NCBI GenBank assembly: GCA_024114885.1 | Contig: CP099427.1 | Coordinates: 1,240,001 to 1,304,000 of the forward strand | Direction of reading: 5' to 3' | DNA: 64,000 bases | Source of the DNA: Septoria linicola | Taxonomy: Eukaryota > Ascomycota > Dothideomycetes > Mycosphaerellales > Mycosphaerellaceae | Shown here: in pieces, positions 34,779-45,068 of the stretch | Layout: every line of letters starts with the position of its first letter | Numbering within the stretch: the first letter of the stretch is position 1 | The notes under the pieces: generated by a model | The model's database searches: none | Seen by the model: the letters and a program-made list of their open reading frames with translations, nothing else | What the model was told of the DNA's origin: nothing | Position numbers and translations under genes: made by a program

Positions 34779-35800
34779 GCGCTGTCAGTCAAAGAGACAG
34801 TGTGATACTTTGCCTACGAGACTTGAAATGAAAAGCATGGGATACTGGCGCAAAAGAGCACGGCCGCTGGTGTGGTTTGAGTAGATACCCAAACAGAGAA
34901 CATGGCCTATCGGAGCTCTCTACAGCATGAGCAAGATCAATTCAATGGAGGCTTCACCACTGCGTGACTTTGCCGCTTAACCATTCGATCGCTGTCTCAT
35001 TGCGTCCTTTTCTGTTCTCCAGTCCAATGATTACATTTGTTCCGCACCCCAGGGTAGGTCATGCTAGAGTTACGTGTTTGCATGAATTTGACTTCGACTT
35101 GCTATCGAGCCACGCCTGAAGTCAGCCGCCTTACATCAAGCGCTGCTATCGCTTGTTCATATAGGCTTCTGGTACCAAGATCGGCCGAAAAGCCCTTCCA
35201 GGTAAGTGGAGGAAGTGGACTTTCTCGATCCTTTTCAATCACTTGAACGCCTCCCTGCCCCAGACCTGCCTCGTAGATCCGAACACCCATCTTTCGCTTA
35301 CACACCAATGTCATCTTCATCTGCTGGTGCGTCACTTCTTCCATCGATATACTTTGCTACGACGGGAAGGCGCACTTGGCGATGATCCTGCTCTGTGCAA
35401 GAGCTCCAAATGCGAGAACGACTGTGCCTCACGAAGCTCAAACAGCTGAAGCTCTACTTACAAGATCCGCTCCAGCAAAGATGGCGGACTGCATCAGTCT
35501 CCCACTTACATACCGCGAATTATGCTGCACTGCACATTTCGGGTCGTGGTGCTCATAAGCAGCATTGCTGCGGCCTACAGGACACCTTTGATGTCATGGG
35601 AAAGTCGTCGATCATTCTTCAAGCCTGATAGAACAATCGAAGAAGCAGCTGCCGATAGGATGAACCCTCAGCGTCAGGAACCTTTCCTACCGAGCACGAA
35701 TATAGTCAGCCTGGCACTCGACTGAGGACCGTGGCCTGGTGGCTTTGTACTGCACACAAACATTGCACTGGGCACTCCACCTCAACCTTTCCATGTTCAG
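34779..35800. other. Intergenic, about 1 kb
   Basis: Downstream of uL5. No coding frame with family features and no repeat was recognised. Confidence 0.35.
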
Positions 35801-36286
35801 GCAGATTTAAGATGGGGTGGACTCGCTGTCGGATCCTCGAGCTGTCATTCAAGAGACTTGTGGGGCAGTAGAACTGACTGCTTTCGGGACCCCGGGGGCA
35901 AGGGATTGAGACTAGTCTACAATGAATCGGCATCGACCTCGCATAGGCTGCTGTACAGAGATGCGGTTTCGCCGTGCTCGCAGTCAATATTGTGCGGCGT
36001 CATGAAGGGCAATGCCCCTCTGGACACGCTGCATATTTTGTCCTTGGCTGTGCCCAATATCGTGTTCCACGACATTGAGGACATTGGGGGCGGGCTGTTC
36101 TCTATGCTCGACCTTTACGACGGGTAAGCTGTCCGACTTTTATGCCCTCCGAGGAGTGCTGATACTGTGGATTGCAGTATTAATGTACCCACCCTACAAC
36201 ATCTCTTCTCGAGGGATGATTTGTCTGATACTCACCAAATTTCGTATACTAACTTATATATCGCTCTCCTTGCTATATAGACTCTA
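35801..36286 (+). other. Possible coding fragment (orphan, no start found)
   Basis: A frame from about 35810 reads without stops to 36124 and has protein-like composition (for example LDTLHILSLAVPNIVFHDIE). A good intron (gtaagc at 36126, ttgcag ending 36179) then joins it in phase to INVPTLQHLFSRDD, and it stops at TAG 36284-36286. No ATG or upstream exon could be placed. It may be a 5'-truncated gene or the remains of a leucine-rich F-box-type protein; no family assigned. Confidence 0.3.
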
Positions 36287-36599
36287 GGGAGTGATTATGA
36301 CCGTCTAATTCGAGCTCGTCGTCGCGTAGCGAGGTGTTGTTGTTGTCGCACGCTAGGTACACGTAATCTAGGGCTAGGATTTAGCAGCATCCGGCGCGTA
36401 TAACGTTAGCGGAGCATAATAGGAGGGTCCATTGAGGCGATAACGACAGCGAACAGCAGCTTTGAACGACATATAACATATAAGAGACGATATAGGACAA
36501 GAAGAAGGAATGCGAACGCGATTATAGGCGTTACACCTAAATTACAGCGGTGAGTTCATTCTGAAGTTCTACGGCTGCTTCCGGCACCCGGGTACATTA
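36287..36599. other. Degenerate sequence, possible decayed repeat
   Basis: Composition differs from the surroundings: many TA steps (tata, ctatatag, ataacatataag) interleaved with CG-rich words, and stops in all frames. It looks like old mutated DNA between two broken coding fragments; no terminal repeats or transposase words were seen. Confidence 0.3.
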
Positions 36600-37310
36600 A
36601 TACTGCAATCCGTAATATATACAGTTCAATTGGCCTGGGGCCTCCGAACGCCGCCTCTAACACTTGGTACAATGACACTACTGACGAGGCTGAAGCATTA
36701 GCTCTGCCTAACATTCTCTACCAGCTTTTCGATCCTGCCATCATGCCGCTCCGAAACAACACCATGATCATCCGCTTCCCACCCAGCAAAGCGACTCAGG
36801 GAAGACTCACAATCGGCGAATCTCCACTTACAGATTTGAGTTTCAGCCTACCAATCCAGAAATGCAACCCATACTCGATGGGGAGATCCGCCTGCTTGGA
36901 GATCACCCCATCGACATCCCACTACAGTTCTATACTTCTATTACCGTAGAAAAGTCTACCAGTCACGCTGTCCATCGCATTGCCAACGGAAACTGCCAGT
37001 TACATATGGGGATACCTTCAGGCGAGACCTGATCCTGGCAACACCGTAGCAGGTATTGAATGCTCAAGACGACACACGTTGCCAGATATCGTGGTAGTCT
37101 TCTTTGGACACGAGATGGTACTCGGGTGGGAGGACTACACGATACAAACCGAATATGATGACGGCCAGGAATCAGACTGCTTTGTGACGATCGTGGCGGT
37201 TGAGAATGGCTAGAAGCCCGTACATTGGAATGGGACTCTTGAAGAAGTTCGATGTTATGTTTTCTATGGAGAATGATGTGGTCGGTTTCAAATCGATCAA
37301 CAAGCGCTGA
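36600..37310 (+). pseudogene. Relic of a pepsin-type (A1) aspartic peptidase
   Basis: Pieces of the C-terminal two thirds of an A1 peptidase occur in order but in changing frames. IYSSIGLGPPNAAS (like the FDGILGLG block) continues through PNILYQLFD and GRLTIGE in frame 2. YRFEFQPTNPEMQPIL and PLQFYTSITVEKS follow in frame 1. DPGNTVAGIECSRRHTLPDI, FFGHEMVLGWEDYTIQ and DGQESDCFVTIV are in frame 2. The terminal YIGMGLLKKFDVMFSMEN and DVVGFKSINKR are in frame 3, ending at TGA 37308-37310. No intron signals explain the changes. The catalytic DTG segments were not found. The gene is therefore taken as dead, with its N-terminal half lost in the decayed stretch upstream. Confidence 0.65.
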
Positions 37311-37582
37311 TGGTGCGGTTCGGTCATTGGAAATGGACGAGAGATGGAGTTACAGCTTCCTGCATTTACGAACATGCGGCGCGAGGGTCAAGTATGATCA
37401 CGAGAAGAGTGTATGTTGGATACTGGCCATTTGCTTGATGTACTCTGATTCTGACAGTGCTACCGTTCTAGACGCCTTTTGCCCTGTACCATCCGCTCCT
37501 CTCAACGCGATGCGGTGTCTTCTCAGAACACATATCATCGCACACATCATCGCACGTCCTTCGCACATTCCTCACTCCCCGA

Positions 37583-38493
37583 TCAATAGCTGTCTTCATC
37601 GATGATCCGCACATACCGCGGCCCCTTTGGCGGCGGCAGCGCCCTCAAGTAGTTCTCAACCTTGGATTGCTGCACCGGCGCCGCGTGATGTACATGATTT
37701 GGCGGCAAGTCCATCAGAATTCCCCAAGTCAGCCGGGGGTGTATCGCCAGAAGTGCCATGTACTTTGTCCGGTTCCTCGGGTTCTCGAGAGTGCCAGCCC
37801 ACATGGCGATTTGCATGTGACGACGAGGGCCAGGGACTGGTGTCTGGGGGAAAGGCTGAGGCCAGGTGTGGGATACAGTGGTGTGTGACTGGGAGTTGAA
37901 ATATGGAGCCGTTGGGCTGAATGGTGCTGTGGGCTGTGCAAGTGGTGGTGATGACAGCAGCTGCATGGAAGCCGGGCTGAGATGTGGCGTTGGAAGACGC
38001 AGATGCTCAGGTACGATGCCGAGACCAGGCAGGCAAGGCTGCGAGATAGGTAAGTGGCTGAAGGGGCAAGGATTTGGTGGAAGGATACTAACAGTAGCTG
38101 TGCTTCCTGGTGGCTTCCAGGTGTAGTCTGGAGTGACAGAGAAGGCCGTCATCTTTGGCGGCTGTGGTGGTAGAGCCACAGGAGTGACTTGCTGAGCGCT
38201 CTCGCCGTTGCTATCCCCGCGCTCGTGTGTTGCGACCTGCTCTAGGTACTCTGCGTTCGATGGGCAGATGATTCCTGCCTCTGCTGGGCTGTGTGGGATC
38301 AGTCGAGTCGTTTTGGCTTGATGTGACGGACTTTAAAGAGGGATAGGATCAAGGACTACATGTTATTGATATGTGAGAGGGTTCTCCCTAGATTGTGGTA
38401 CGGCTTGAGCCAGAATTTGAGGACATATTGAAAGTTTCTGTAGCACATTCGGTTGCATCTACGGCTATTGGTCTGTCGGTTCGAGGCCGCCAT
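37583..38493 (-). CDS. Proline-rich hypothetical protein
   Basis: Proposed exons 38493-38360 and 38288-37583, giving 279 aa. Exon 1 starts at ATG 38493 and is short, basic and Cys-containing (MCYRNFQYVLKFWLKPYHN). A 71-nt intron with a mediocre donor (gtagtc) and a cacacag acceptor joins it in phase to PAEAGIICPSNAEYLEQ. Exon 2 is rich in Pro, Ser and His, with a C-terminal block MWAGTLENPRNRTKYMALLA followed by PRLTWGILMDLPP. The long exon-2 frame has no ATG near its start, which argues for the upstream exon. No family recognised. Confidence 0.5.
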
Positions 38494-39081
38494 GATCTGG
38501 ATTCAAGATCTTGGATGTGGTCAGCCGAAGCCATCCAATTGGTGTGGTATCAAGAAGGTAAAAAGAGGTAGATAGCGCATGTTGGTGACAATGAGCGGTT
38601 ACTCGAAGGTGGAAAGCACAAACATGAAATCTTGACGCTACTTCTAGCAGCGACCGTATTCAGCAACCACTAGAGATGCTGTCCGTGCATTGATCGTGGC
38701 CAATATCACGCATGACAGCCTATCCAGCTTGCTGACTCACCTGGTGCCAGTGCGGTCCCAGAATACTCATATCGTCACATGGATCGCTCGAATGTGGCGA
38801 TGGTGCCCAAGGGAAAGCCTGATGTCGGTACGCCCTTCGTGCGCCAAGTACGAACGTTCATAAATCACGCTCGCGGCCGGCAGCAGCCAACAGCGTTAGG
38901 AGGATAGCTCTTGGAAACAATTGCCTGCCTTGATTCCTTAGGCCATTGATCATCGGACGGTGAAGATCTGCGGGCCCAATCTTGACTCCATGGCCCAAGA
39001 TCACAGCCAAGCGAGGAAGAGAGACTCAAATTATGTCTGAGCGCAGACCAGTAGAGGTAGAGCGGACAGTCCTGACTTTCT
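38494..39081. other. Intergenic, 0.6 kb
   Basis: Leader of the proline-rich gene and 3' side of POP4. Nothing else seen. Confidence 0.4.
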
Positions 39082-39777
39082 TCAGATGTGGGGATCGATA
39101 TGCAGTTTGAACTTTTTATTAGCTCTGTCCGGGGCTCGACTCTCGAATTGGTGTCCATGCAGCTCGAACATCAGCGGTTTTCTTTGCTGCACGTCACTCT
39201 CCGACTTTCCGAAGGGTACCTCAAAGCGGAAGATTGTCTGCTCCTTTGGCACTGTCTTGGGCACGTTGTTCTTCGTTATGATCTCGAAGGTGTATCTCGT
39301 GTCTTTGACCACGATACCGCGCAGACCAATTCTGCTCGGACACCTGCTCCGTACTACCTCCACGAGTGATCCGTGATAGTCTGCTGTCACAAGCATGGGA
39401 CCGGCGCTGTTCGGTTCGACGTACGTCTTGCCCTCTTTGAGACCCAGTATCTCGCGCATGTAGTCGCACCACATGTCGTGCAGAGGCTCATATATGCTGT
39501 ACTTGCGCTGCTCCCCGGAAACGTCGTAGATGCAGAGTGCGCGCTTCTGTTTGGCAGAAAGAGGCTTTGCTTTCTTCGATCTGCGGCTCGCCTTCTCTTT
39601 CTGGTGTCGCTCGTACTGTCGCCTCGCGCGCGCGTTGAGACTCGGATCAGGCGATGTTGGTCGCAGTAGAAGCGGGATTTTCTTGACTTTGTCGGCAAAG
39701 ATCCTGTCGGCGATCTCGGGCTCGTGCGCACGATGCAGTAGCTCTTCGGCTATATGTTCTGTTGGCTGTGAAGCCAT
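39082..39777 (-). CDS. POP4: RNase P / MRP protein subunit POP4 (Rpp29)
   Basis: Single exon, 231 aa, from ATG 39777; the frame upstream has no ATG. The C-terminal half holds the Rpp29 Sm-like barrel: YEPLHDMWCDYMREIL, then GPMLVTADYHGSLVEVVRS, then GLRGIVVKDTRYTFEI, and the final strand LHGHQFESRAPDR. The N-terminal part is helical and very basic (RSKKAKPLSAKQKRAL), as in yeast and human homologues. It binds the RNA subunit of nuclear RNase P and RNase MRP, which mature tRNA 5' ends and rRNA. No irregularities. Confidence 0.92.
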   Translation of the reverse strand: MASQPTEHIAEELLHRAHEPEIADRIFADKVKKIPLLLRPTSPDPSLNARARRQYERHQKEKASRRSKKAKPLSAKQKRALCIYDVSGEQRKYSIYEPLHDMWCDYMREILGLKEGKTYVEPNSAGPMLVTADYHGSLVEVVRSRCPSRIGLRGIVVKDTRYTFEIITKNNVPKTVPKEQTIFRFEVPFGKSESDVQQRKPLMFELHGHQFESRAPDRANKKFKLHIDPHI

Positions 39778-40288
39778 GGCTGCGAATCGTCTCACATGTC
39801 GTGAGTTGTGTAAGTGTTGAAAGGTGAAAGTGCTGGTCGAGGCACAGAACAATTCACTCCCGCCAATCAGAACGTCAGGCGCTAGTGCATGTGTCTCTCG
39901 GCGAGGAGGTGCGGCCTCCTCACTCTACATGCCCCAACCGACATGCACTCGATACGTAAGTTGAGGCTGTCCTATGCGCCACAGTTCACTGCACGAACTG
40001 TTGAGAGGCGCATCAGCTCATGGACTGCGACGTTATCCACAATCACTCAATGCCTGCTCAAGTGGAAAGTGAAACGCCATCACCAAACGCTGGCCGCATA
40101 CCCCAGGCATATGCTTTGAGCTTCTTCACAGAGGTAGTGTGGCTTATGAATGATAAATTGGCCATGCTTCATACTACAGTACATATGCCGCTGCTCATTC
40201 TACAAAGCAGAAGAACATATTCCCGATCTGACACGTTGGGATACTCTTGCTGTACTCTGTACATTGCGTTGATACACCAGACTCGATC
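39778..40288. other. Divergent intergenic region, POP4 (-) / secreted NTF2-like (+)
   Basis: 511 bp between start codons. No element was recognised with confidence. Confidence 0.4.
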
Positions 40289-41019
40289 ATGAAGCCGCTT
40301 TCCGCGTTGGCTGGGCTCTATATGCTCATGGCGAGCGTGAGCGCGATGTCACAGAATTGTCTCACCGATCAAGAAACCGACGTGTTTGTCAAGGCCCATC
40401 AGGACATGCTGACGAAGGTCGATGGGTAGACAATATGGGGTGCACTACTTTTCGGTAGCGAATACTGATACCCGACCAGTTGGCAGAACGTTGCGAAACA
40501 ACATCTCCGCCCAGACTTGATCTCGGCTTCTGACAGCGACGCTTTCGAGAACCAACTTTCAGTAAGTCACGCGCACTACTAGCACGCGGAAAAGAGCTGA
40601 TATCGGTTGGCAGCTGAATTCCACCAATTACAATGGACTACAGGCATGGATCGACAAACTCGACGGGCAGATGTCTGCGCACTTCGACACATTGGTAGTG
40701 ACACACAACTGCGATACTATCACATGGTATCAAGAGGCAAGTCGGGGGAAGACACTAAGCCAGTGGTATGGATTCTAACACTGTCCAGTTCAATCAAGGC
40801 GGCATGCAGCCTGTTCGCGCGATTAGCATATGGTTCGTGGACATGGCCAAGATGCAGATATACAAGCACTATTGGGAGCACAATTCTGGATTGACTGCAT
40901 GGCTACAGGGATACTTCAAGGATGGCTATAATGTGACCGTGAGTCAAGATGAGCCGAAGCATGAAATATCAAACTGCCGGGACACATGCGAGCTTCAGTA
41001 TGACCGATGTCCTAGGTAA
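40289..41019 (+). CDS. Secreted NTF2-like (SnoaL-type) protein
   Basis: Four exons: 40289-40425, 40480-40561, 40614-40736 and 40789-41019; 190 aa. Residues 1-19 are a signal peptide. The mature protein has the pattern of fungal secreted NTF2-like proteins: an N-terminal helix (TDQETDVFVKAHQDML), DLISASDSDAFENQLS, AWIDKLDGQM, then the strands CDTITWYQEFNQGG, RAISIWFVDMAKMQIYKHYW and LTAWLQGYF. It ends in a short Cys-containing tail. Intron 3 (40737-40788) begins with GC rather than GT (gcaagt...CTAAC...gtccag) and is in phase 0. Role unknown; the fold usually binds a small ligand, and no catalytic residues can be assigned. Confidence 0.75.
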
Positions 41020-41269
41020 ATTCAAGATGAGGCTATCTTCACGCGTCAGCAGTGAGAACTGCGCAGATCAAGCTCCATATGCAGCATATGCATGAATGCA
41101 TGCACAGCGTTTGTCTGATCTCAAGCGATGAGATTCACTTACAATCAGCGGCCGTGCGTTCTGGAGATGAGTTTTTGACACCTCACCTGTAGGTCGTCCA
41201 AGCGACTACGTCGCAAATGCACAACACACTTTTGAACATCAACAACAGAACCAAAGGAACTGATATCTC

Positions 41270-42793
41270 ATGCAAAGCACGACAATGGATTTCGTGCCTC
41301 GAGATGACGCGCATCTTCCACACCAGACGACTATCCACAAACCGCAACCCGCCAGCAGTCCCTTTAGATCTGATGAGCCGTCGGATGAGGTGATTCCACA
41401 GTCTCCGGGCAATCGTGATAGCCATGAAAAACACGGCACACCGCCACCTGGGGCCCTCGACACAGATCACAATCCAAAAGTACCAGTCCTTGTCTCGCAG
41501 GAAACGGCTGGGAAATTGCTTGACGTGGAGAAGGAAGCTGCTTCAACTCTGGCGAGTCTTCCTCAAGCACAGATCAAGTCCCTGACGCAACTGCCCAATG
41601 AAAACGCTTCAGATGCATTCATATTCCGACCACTACAATCGAGTGCAGAACACTTTGTCGTCAATCAGACGACCGTGTCAGCGCCGCTGAAGCGCTCGAA
41701 CTCCGACGGCCGCATCACGTTTCGAGGTTGTCAGATTGGACCTAAAGCTGAGGAGATTCTGCCTTGTGTGGACCAGCTCAGCGGGCCCATCACATCGCCA
41801 CCACATCAGCAAGGATACATCGATCTCACTCAGGAGTCCGCGCCAAAAGTCAAAGCCGGTGATGCACTAGTGCGCAGCCAAGTGAGCGGAAGTACACAGA
41901 AGCAGCAGGCATTCTCAACTTTGCGTGACCCTCATGGACTTCGAGTAAAGTTCCCATACTACCAGAGAGTCGGTTTCGCCCACCGAGATGTCAGCCACCC
42001 TGAACGCGCCCGTCGCACCACACCTTCGGCCACAAGTAAGGCTCAACAAGCGCAGGGCCGTGAAGCAGCCACACAGGACTACCAAGCAGCAGTCTCCGCA
42101 TTAATGAGCTTGAGACAAAGCCATGCGAACCCTCCACGTAACGTTGCCCGAACCATCGCCACCCAGCATGTATCGCAACAGCCTCAGCCTACAACGAGCA
42201 TCCTCCCTCAGATCATCCTTGCCGGACAGCATCACTCCATTCGCCGACCACAACGGATACGATATCATCCCAAGTCAAAAGCAGCTCAGTACATTCGTGC
42301 TCAGATGCAGCAGCACCGGCAGATCGCCAATGCCTCACGGCGACGTCTGCAGCGCACATTGCCCAAGCCCACGAGCTCTGTCCACGACCGTCGAGTCTAT
42401 CGCCAAGGACCATATTATGCTAGCCTTCCCACAGCTTTCGGTGCACTATACCTCGCGAGAGGTTGTAGCGATGATAGTACCACGACCTCTCCATATCAAA
42501 ACGCGGGCAATGCTGAGGCCGATGCGATTGACTTGACACAAGACGATCCTTTGCCGGGCGACCTGTCTTCAGCTGTGCGGAACTTCCCTTCGTCAAGCTG
42601 CCGTAAGTTACAAGACGAGATGAATAAATGGCAGACTGGACATTTCGCGAAGTGGAAGACTCATGGAGTGGTCTCGAGTGGTTCTGGACATGGATTGGCT
42701 GATAGCTTGCCTGGTCTGGTGCTTGATCGTGAAGATGGGATGGATGAGGAGTACGAGGAGAGCGTGCAGGAAGTGCTCAAGGTGGAAGACTAG
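41270..42793 (+). CDS. Intrinsically disordered protein with two SUMO-interaction-like motifs
   Basis: Single exon, 507 aa from ATG 41270. Almost entirely low-complexity and polar (Gln, Ser, Pro, His), with basic stretches around residues 320-360 (RRPQRIRYHPKSKAAQYIR). Two separate copies of the core IDLTQ, each followed by acidic residues (YIDLTQES near residue 185, AIDLTQDD near 423), match the hydrophobic-acidic consensus of SUMO-interaction motifs. There is no transmembrane segment and no known domain. A nuclear scaffold or chromatin-associated role is a guess from these motifs only. Confidence 0.65.
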   Translation: MQSTTMDFVPRDDAHLPHQTTIHKPQPASSPFRSDEPSDEVIPQSPGNRDSHEKHGTPPPGALDTDHNPKVPVLVSQETAGKLLDVEKEAASTLASLPQAQIKSLTQLPNENASDAFIFRPLQSSAEHFVVNQTTVSAPLKRSNSDGRITFRGCQIGPKAEEILPCVDQLSGPITSPPHQQGYIDLTQESAPKVKAGDALVRSQVSGSTQKQQAFSTLRDPHGLRVKFPYYQRVGFAHRDVSHPERARRTTPSATSKAQQAQGREAATQDYQAAVSALMSLRQSHANPPRNVARTIATQHVSQQPQPTTSILPQIILAGQHHSIRRPQRIRYHPKSKAAQYIRAQMQQHRQIANASRRRLQRTLPKPTSSVHDRRVYRQGPYYASLPTAFGALYLARGCSDDSTTTSPYQNAGNAEADAIDLTQDDPLPGDLSSAVRNFPSSSCRKLQDEMNKWQTGHFAKWKTHGVVSSGSGHGLADSLPGLVLDREDGMDEEYEESVQEVLKVED

Positions 42794-43222
42794 GGAGCTG
42801 AAAGAATGCGAGTTCAGCTCGCGCAAGAATCACAATCAGTAGCCTAAGAAGGTCGGCTTCTGCGATGGTTCTGGGAGGAAGCAGTCATTAGCGGACGTGT
42901 CAATACGGAGATGAACACGCGTCTTCGCAGACTTAGAGGACTTTTTGGATAGTTAGCTGCGGCACCCTTAATGGGCGTGAGCTTGTTGGAATCTGTCGTG
43001 GTCTTGATTCGTGAAATCGGAGCGGCACAATGGACATGAACCATACTGTCGAGCATTCGCCCTAGGTGCCTTTCGGTTCTTTATTTCCTACTCTGCTACC
43101 TACTGTAGACAGCATTGCATTCCGTAGACGCACTATGCACGCAAGCCAATACTATGATGCTCTGTCTCATTTCCATGAATCGTGAATGCTGAGCTTGCTG
43201 GAGTCGGAGCATAACCCATCCT
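42794..43222. other. Convergent spacer
   Basis: 3' UTRs of the disordered-protein gene and FKBP12. Nothing else seen. Confidence 0.4.
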
Positions 43223-43795
43223 CTACAATCCTGGAGCACGCTGACCGTTGATGGCCTTGAGCTGCACATCGCTGTATATAGATGTCAGAGAAATTCCTTT
43301 GCACATCTCCAACTTCAGCAGTGCGTGTGAACTCACAAGATCAAAGTGGCATTTGGTGGGATAAGGCCAGGGAAACCACGGTCGCCGTAGGCATAGTCAC
43401 CAGTGATAGTGAGCTTGGCCTTTTCGCCAAGGGTCATACCGCCATCAACGCTGAGGATACCCTCATCCCAGCCCTTGATCACGCGGCCGACACCAATGGC
43501 AGTCTTGAAGTCACCACGGCCGACGGAGGAGTCGAATCTGGAAGCGAAACGGGTCAGACTATATCATAACGATGAAGCTAGAGTCGACGAGAACATACTG
43601 CTTGCCGTTCTCGAGCGTTCCAGTGTACTCCATGGTGATCTCATCACCCTTCTTTGGCTTGGTGACACCATCGCCTGGCGAGATCTGCTGCTTGGTGACA
43701 CCCATTCTGAAAGCTGTGGATGAGAAGTTGAGAGTTTGTGGTTTGATAAAGGTTCTTTGGGAGATGAGGTTGCGGCGGAGGGCAGCTGAAAACAT
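43223..43795 (-). CDS. FPR1: FKBP12-type peptidyl-prolyl isomerase with N-terminal leader
   Basis: Three exons: 43795-43599, 43537-43337 and 43271-43223; 148 aa from the first ATG. The FKBP domain (about residues 45-148) has the binding-pocket blocks [48 protein letters not shown] and the final LIFDVQLKAI. It catalyses proline isomerisation and is the receptor for FK506 and rapamycin. The first 30 residues are rich in Arg, Ser and hydrophobics with no acidic residue ([18 protein letters not shown]), like a mitochondrial presequence. A second ATG at 43705 ([11 protein letters not shown]) would give the ordinary 118-aa cytosolic form. Both forms may be made. Confidence 0.93.
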
Positions 43796-45068
43796 TGGGA
43801 GGTAGCTCTTTATAGCTGTGCTAAAATGGAAAGAGGCCAGTTTGAGGAACTGACGTTTTGCGCTGGTGGAAGACCCTGATTTTTGCTGCCGCGATGAGTG
43901 AAGCCGACGCCGGGCTCCACTTTGACTCCAGGATCAGCAATAGCTAACTTAGAGCTTGCGGATCGACGGTGTTGCTTTGCTACAATTGATCAGTACGTTG
44001 TGGACTTCATGATGGCTTTGAGAATCAGGCGGCAGGCCCACCGTCTTGTCTGTCGGCAGCCTTTCGAGCAGAATAGCAGTTATGCACAGTTCTGATGCTG
44101 CTAACTGAATAGATGGCGTCCAAACAGCAGTTGACCATACAGCAGCATTGTGATCAGAGCGAGAGATGCAGCGATTCATGTCACAAGGCAGCAAGGAGCA
44201 GGCGTTGGCACTACGATTTACAAAGGGCACATCGAGGTAGGATTGAACGTTCTCTTGGCTCTACTGATCCCGATTCGTGTCTGCCCAACTCTTGCTTGGC
44301 ATTGCGATGCTGTACCTCTTAAACTAGAGGTTGACAGCTCGCCTAGACGACTACTCAACAGGTCATTGCCGACGATTCGGTCACAGCAGCCAGTTCTGTT
44401 GTGATTTGTTAGACCTCACTTGGTCGGAAGTGGACAGCTCACCTGAGGCTGTACTCGGCCCGTCGGCTGCGAGCTCCCAGAAAACATGACTCCGGCCGAA
44501 CAATGATGCTTCTTTGAACAAGCAGGTTCGCGGACCTGCATGGACGTGATCTTTGCCCTTGCAGTAGTGCACTTCCAGAGTGTGCCACGTTCAGCATAAT
44601 CCCGTGAAGTCTCCGTAGCACGGAGAGCTTTCCTCTGCTGGGATAGGTGCGCTCAAGTAGTACACTGCATGCACACAGGCTCGTGACGTGGTACAGGCCA
44701 TACTCCGCCGAGCGCTTTACCAAGGAACAGAGTCGCCCTCGTCCTGTAGCACGGCAGGCAACGCTCGCTGAGAAGCGATCGGGAGCAGGGTGTGATTGAC
44801 AGGTCACACGACGACCTTACATTGCATTGATGTGCTTGCAGACGTTGTGTAGCACTCGGATCATACCTCATTCTCATTCCAGACTGTCTGCGGTCCGGCC
44901 ATGCGGTACATTTTGTGCCTGCTAGGTCAAGGCCACGAGGGAACCGTGATGCGGATGTCCAACGGCGGTGATGTGCGATGGTCAGGCAATCAGACAGTAG
45001 ATCTCCAAAAGAGCCCCAGATCCTCGTAGCAGTACGGCTTCCCATTCAATGTATCTTAGTGTCACGCT
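43796..45068. other. Intergenic, 1.3 kb, no gene seen
   Basis: Short frames only, with non-ATG starts and no family motifs. Nothing was identified. Confidence 0.4.
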
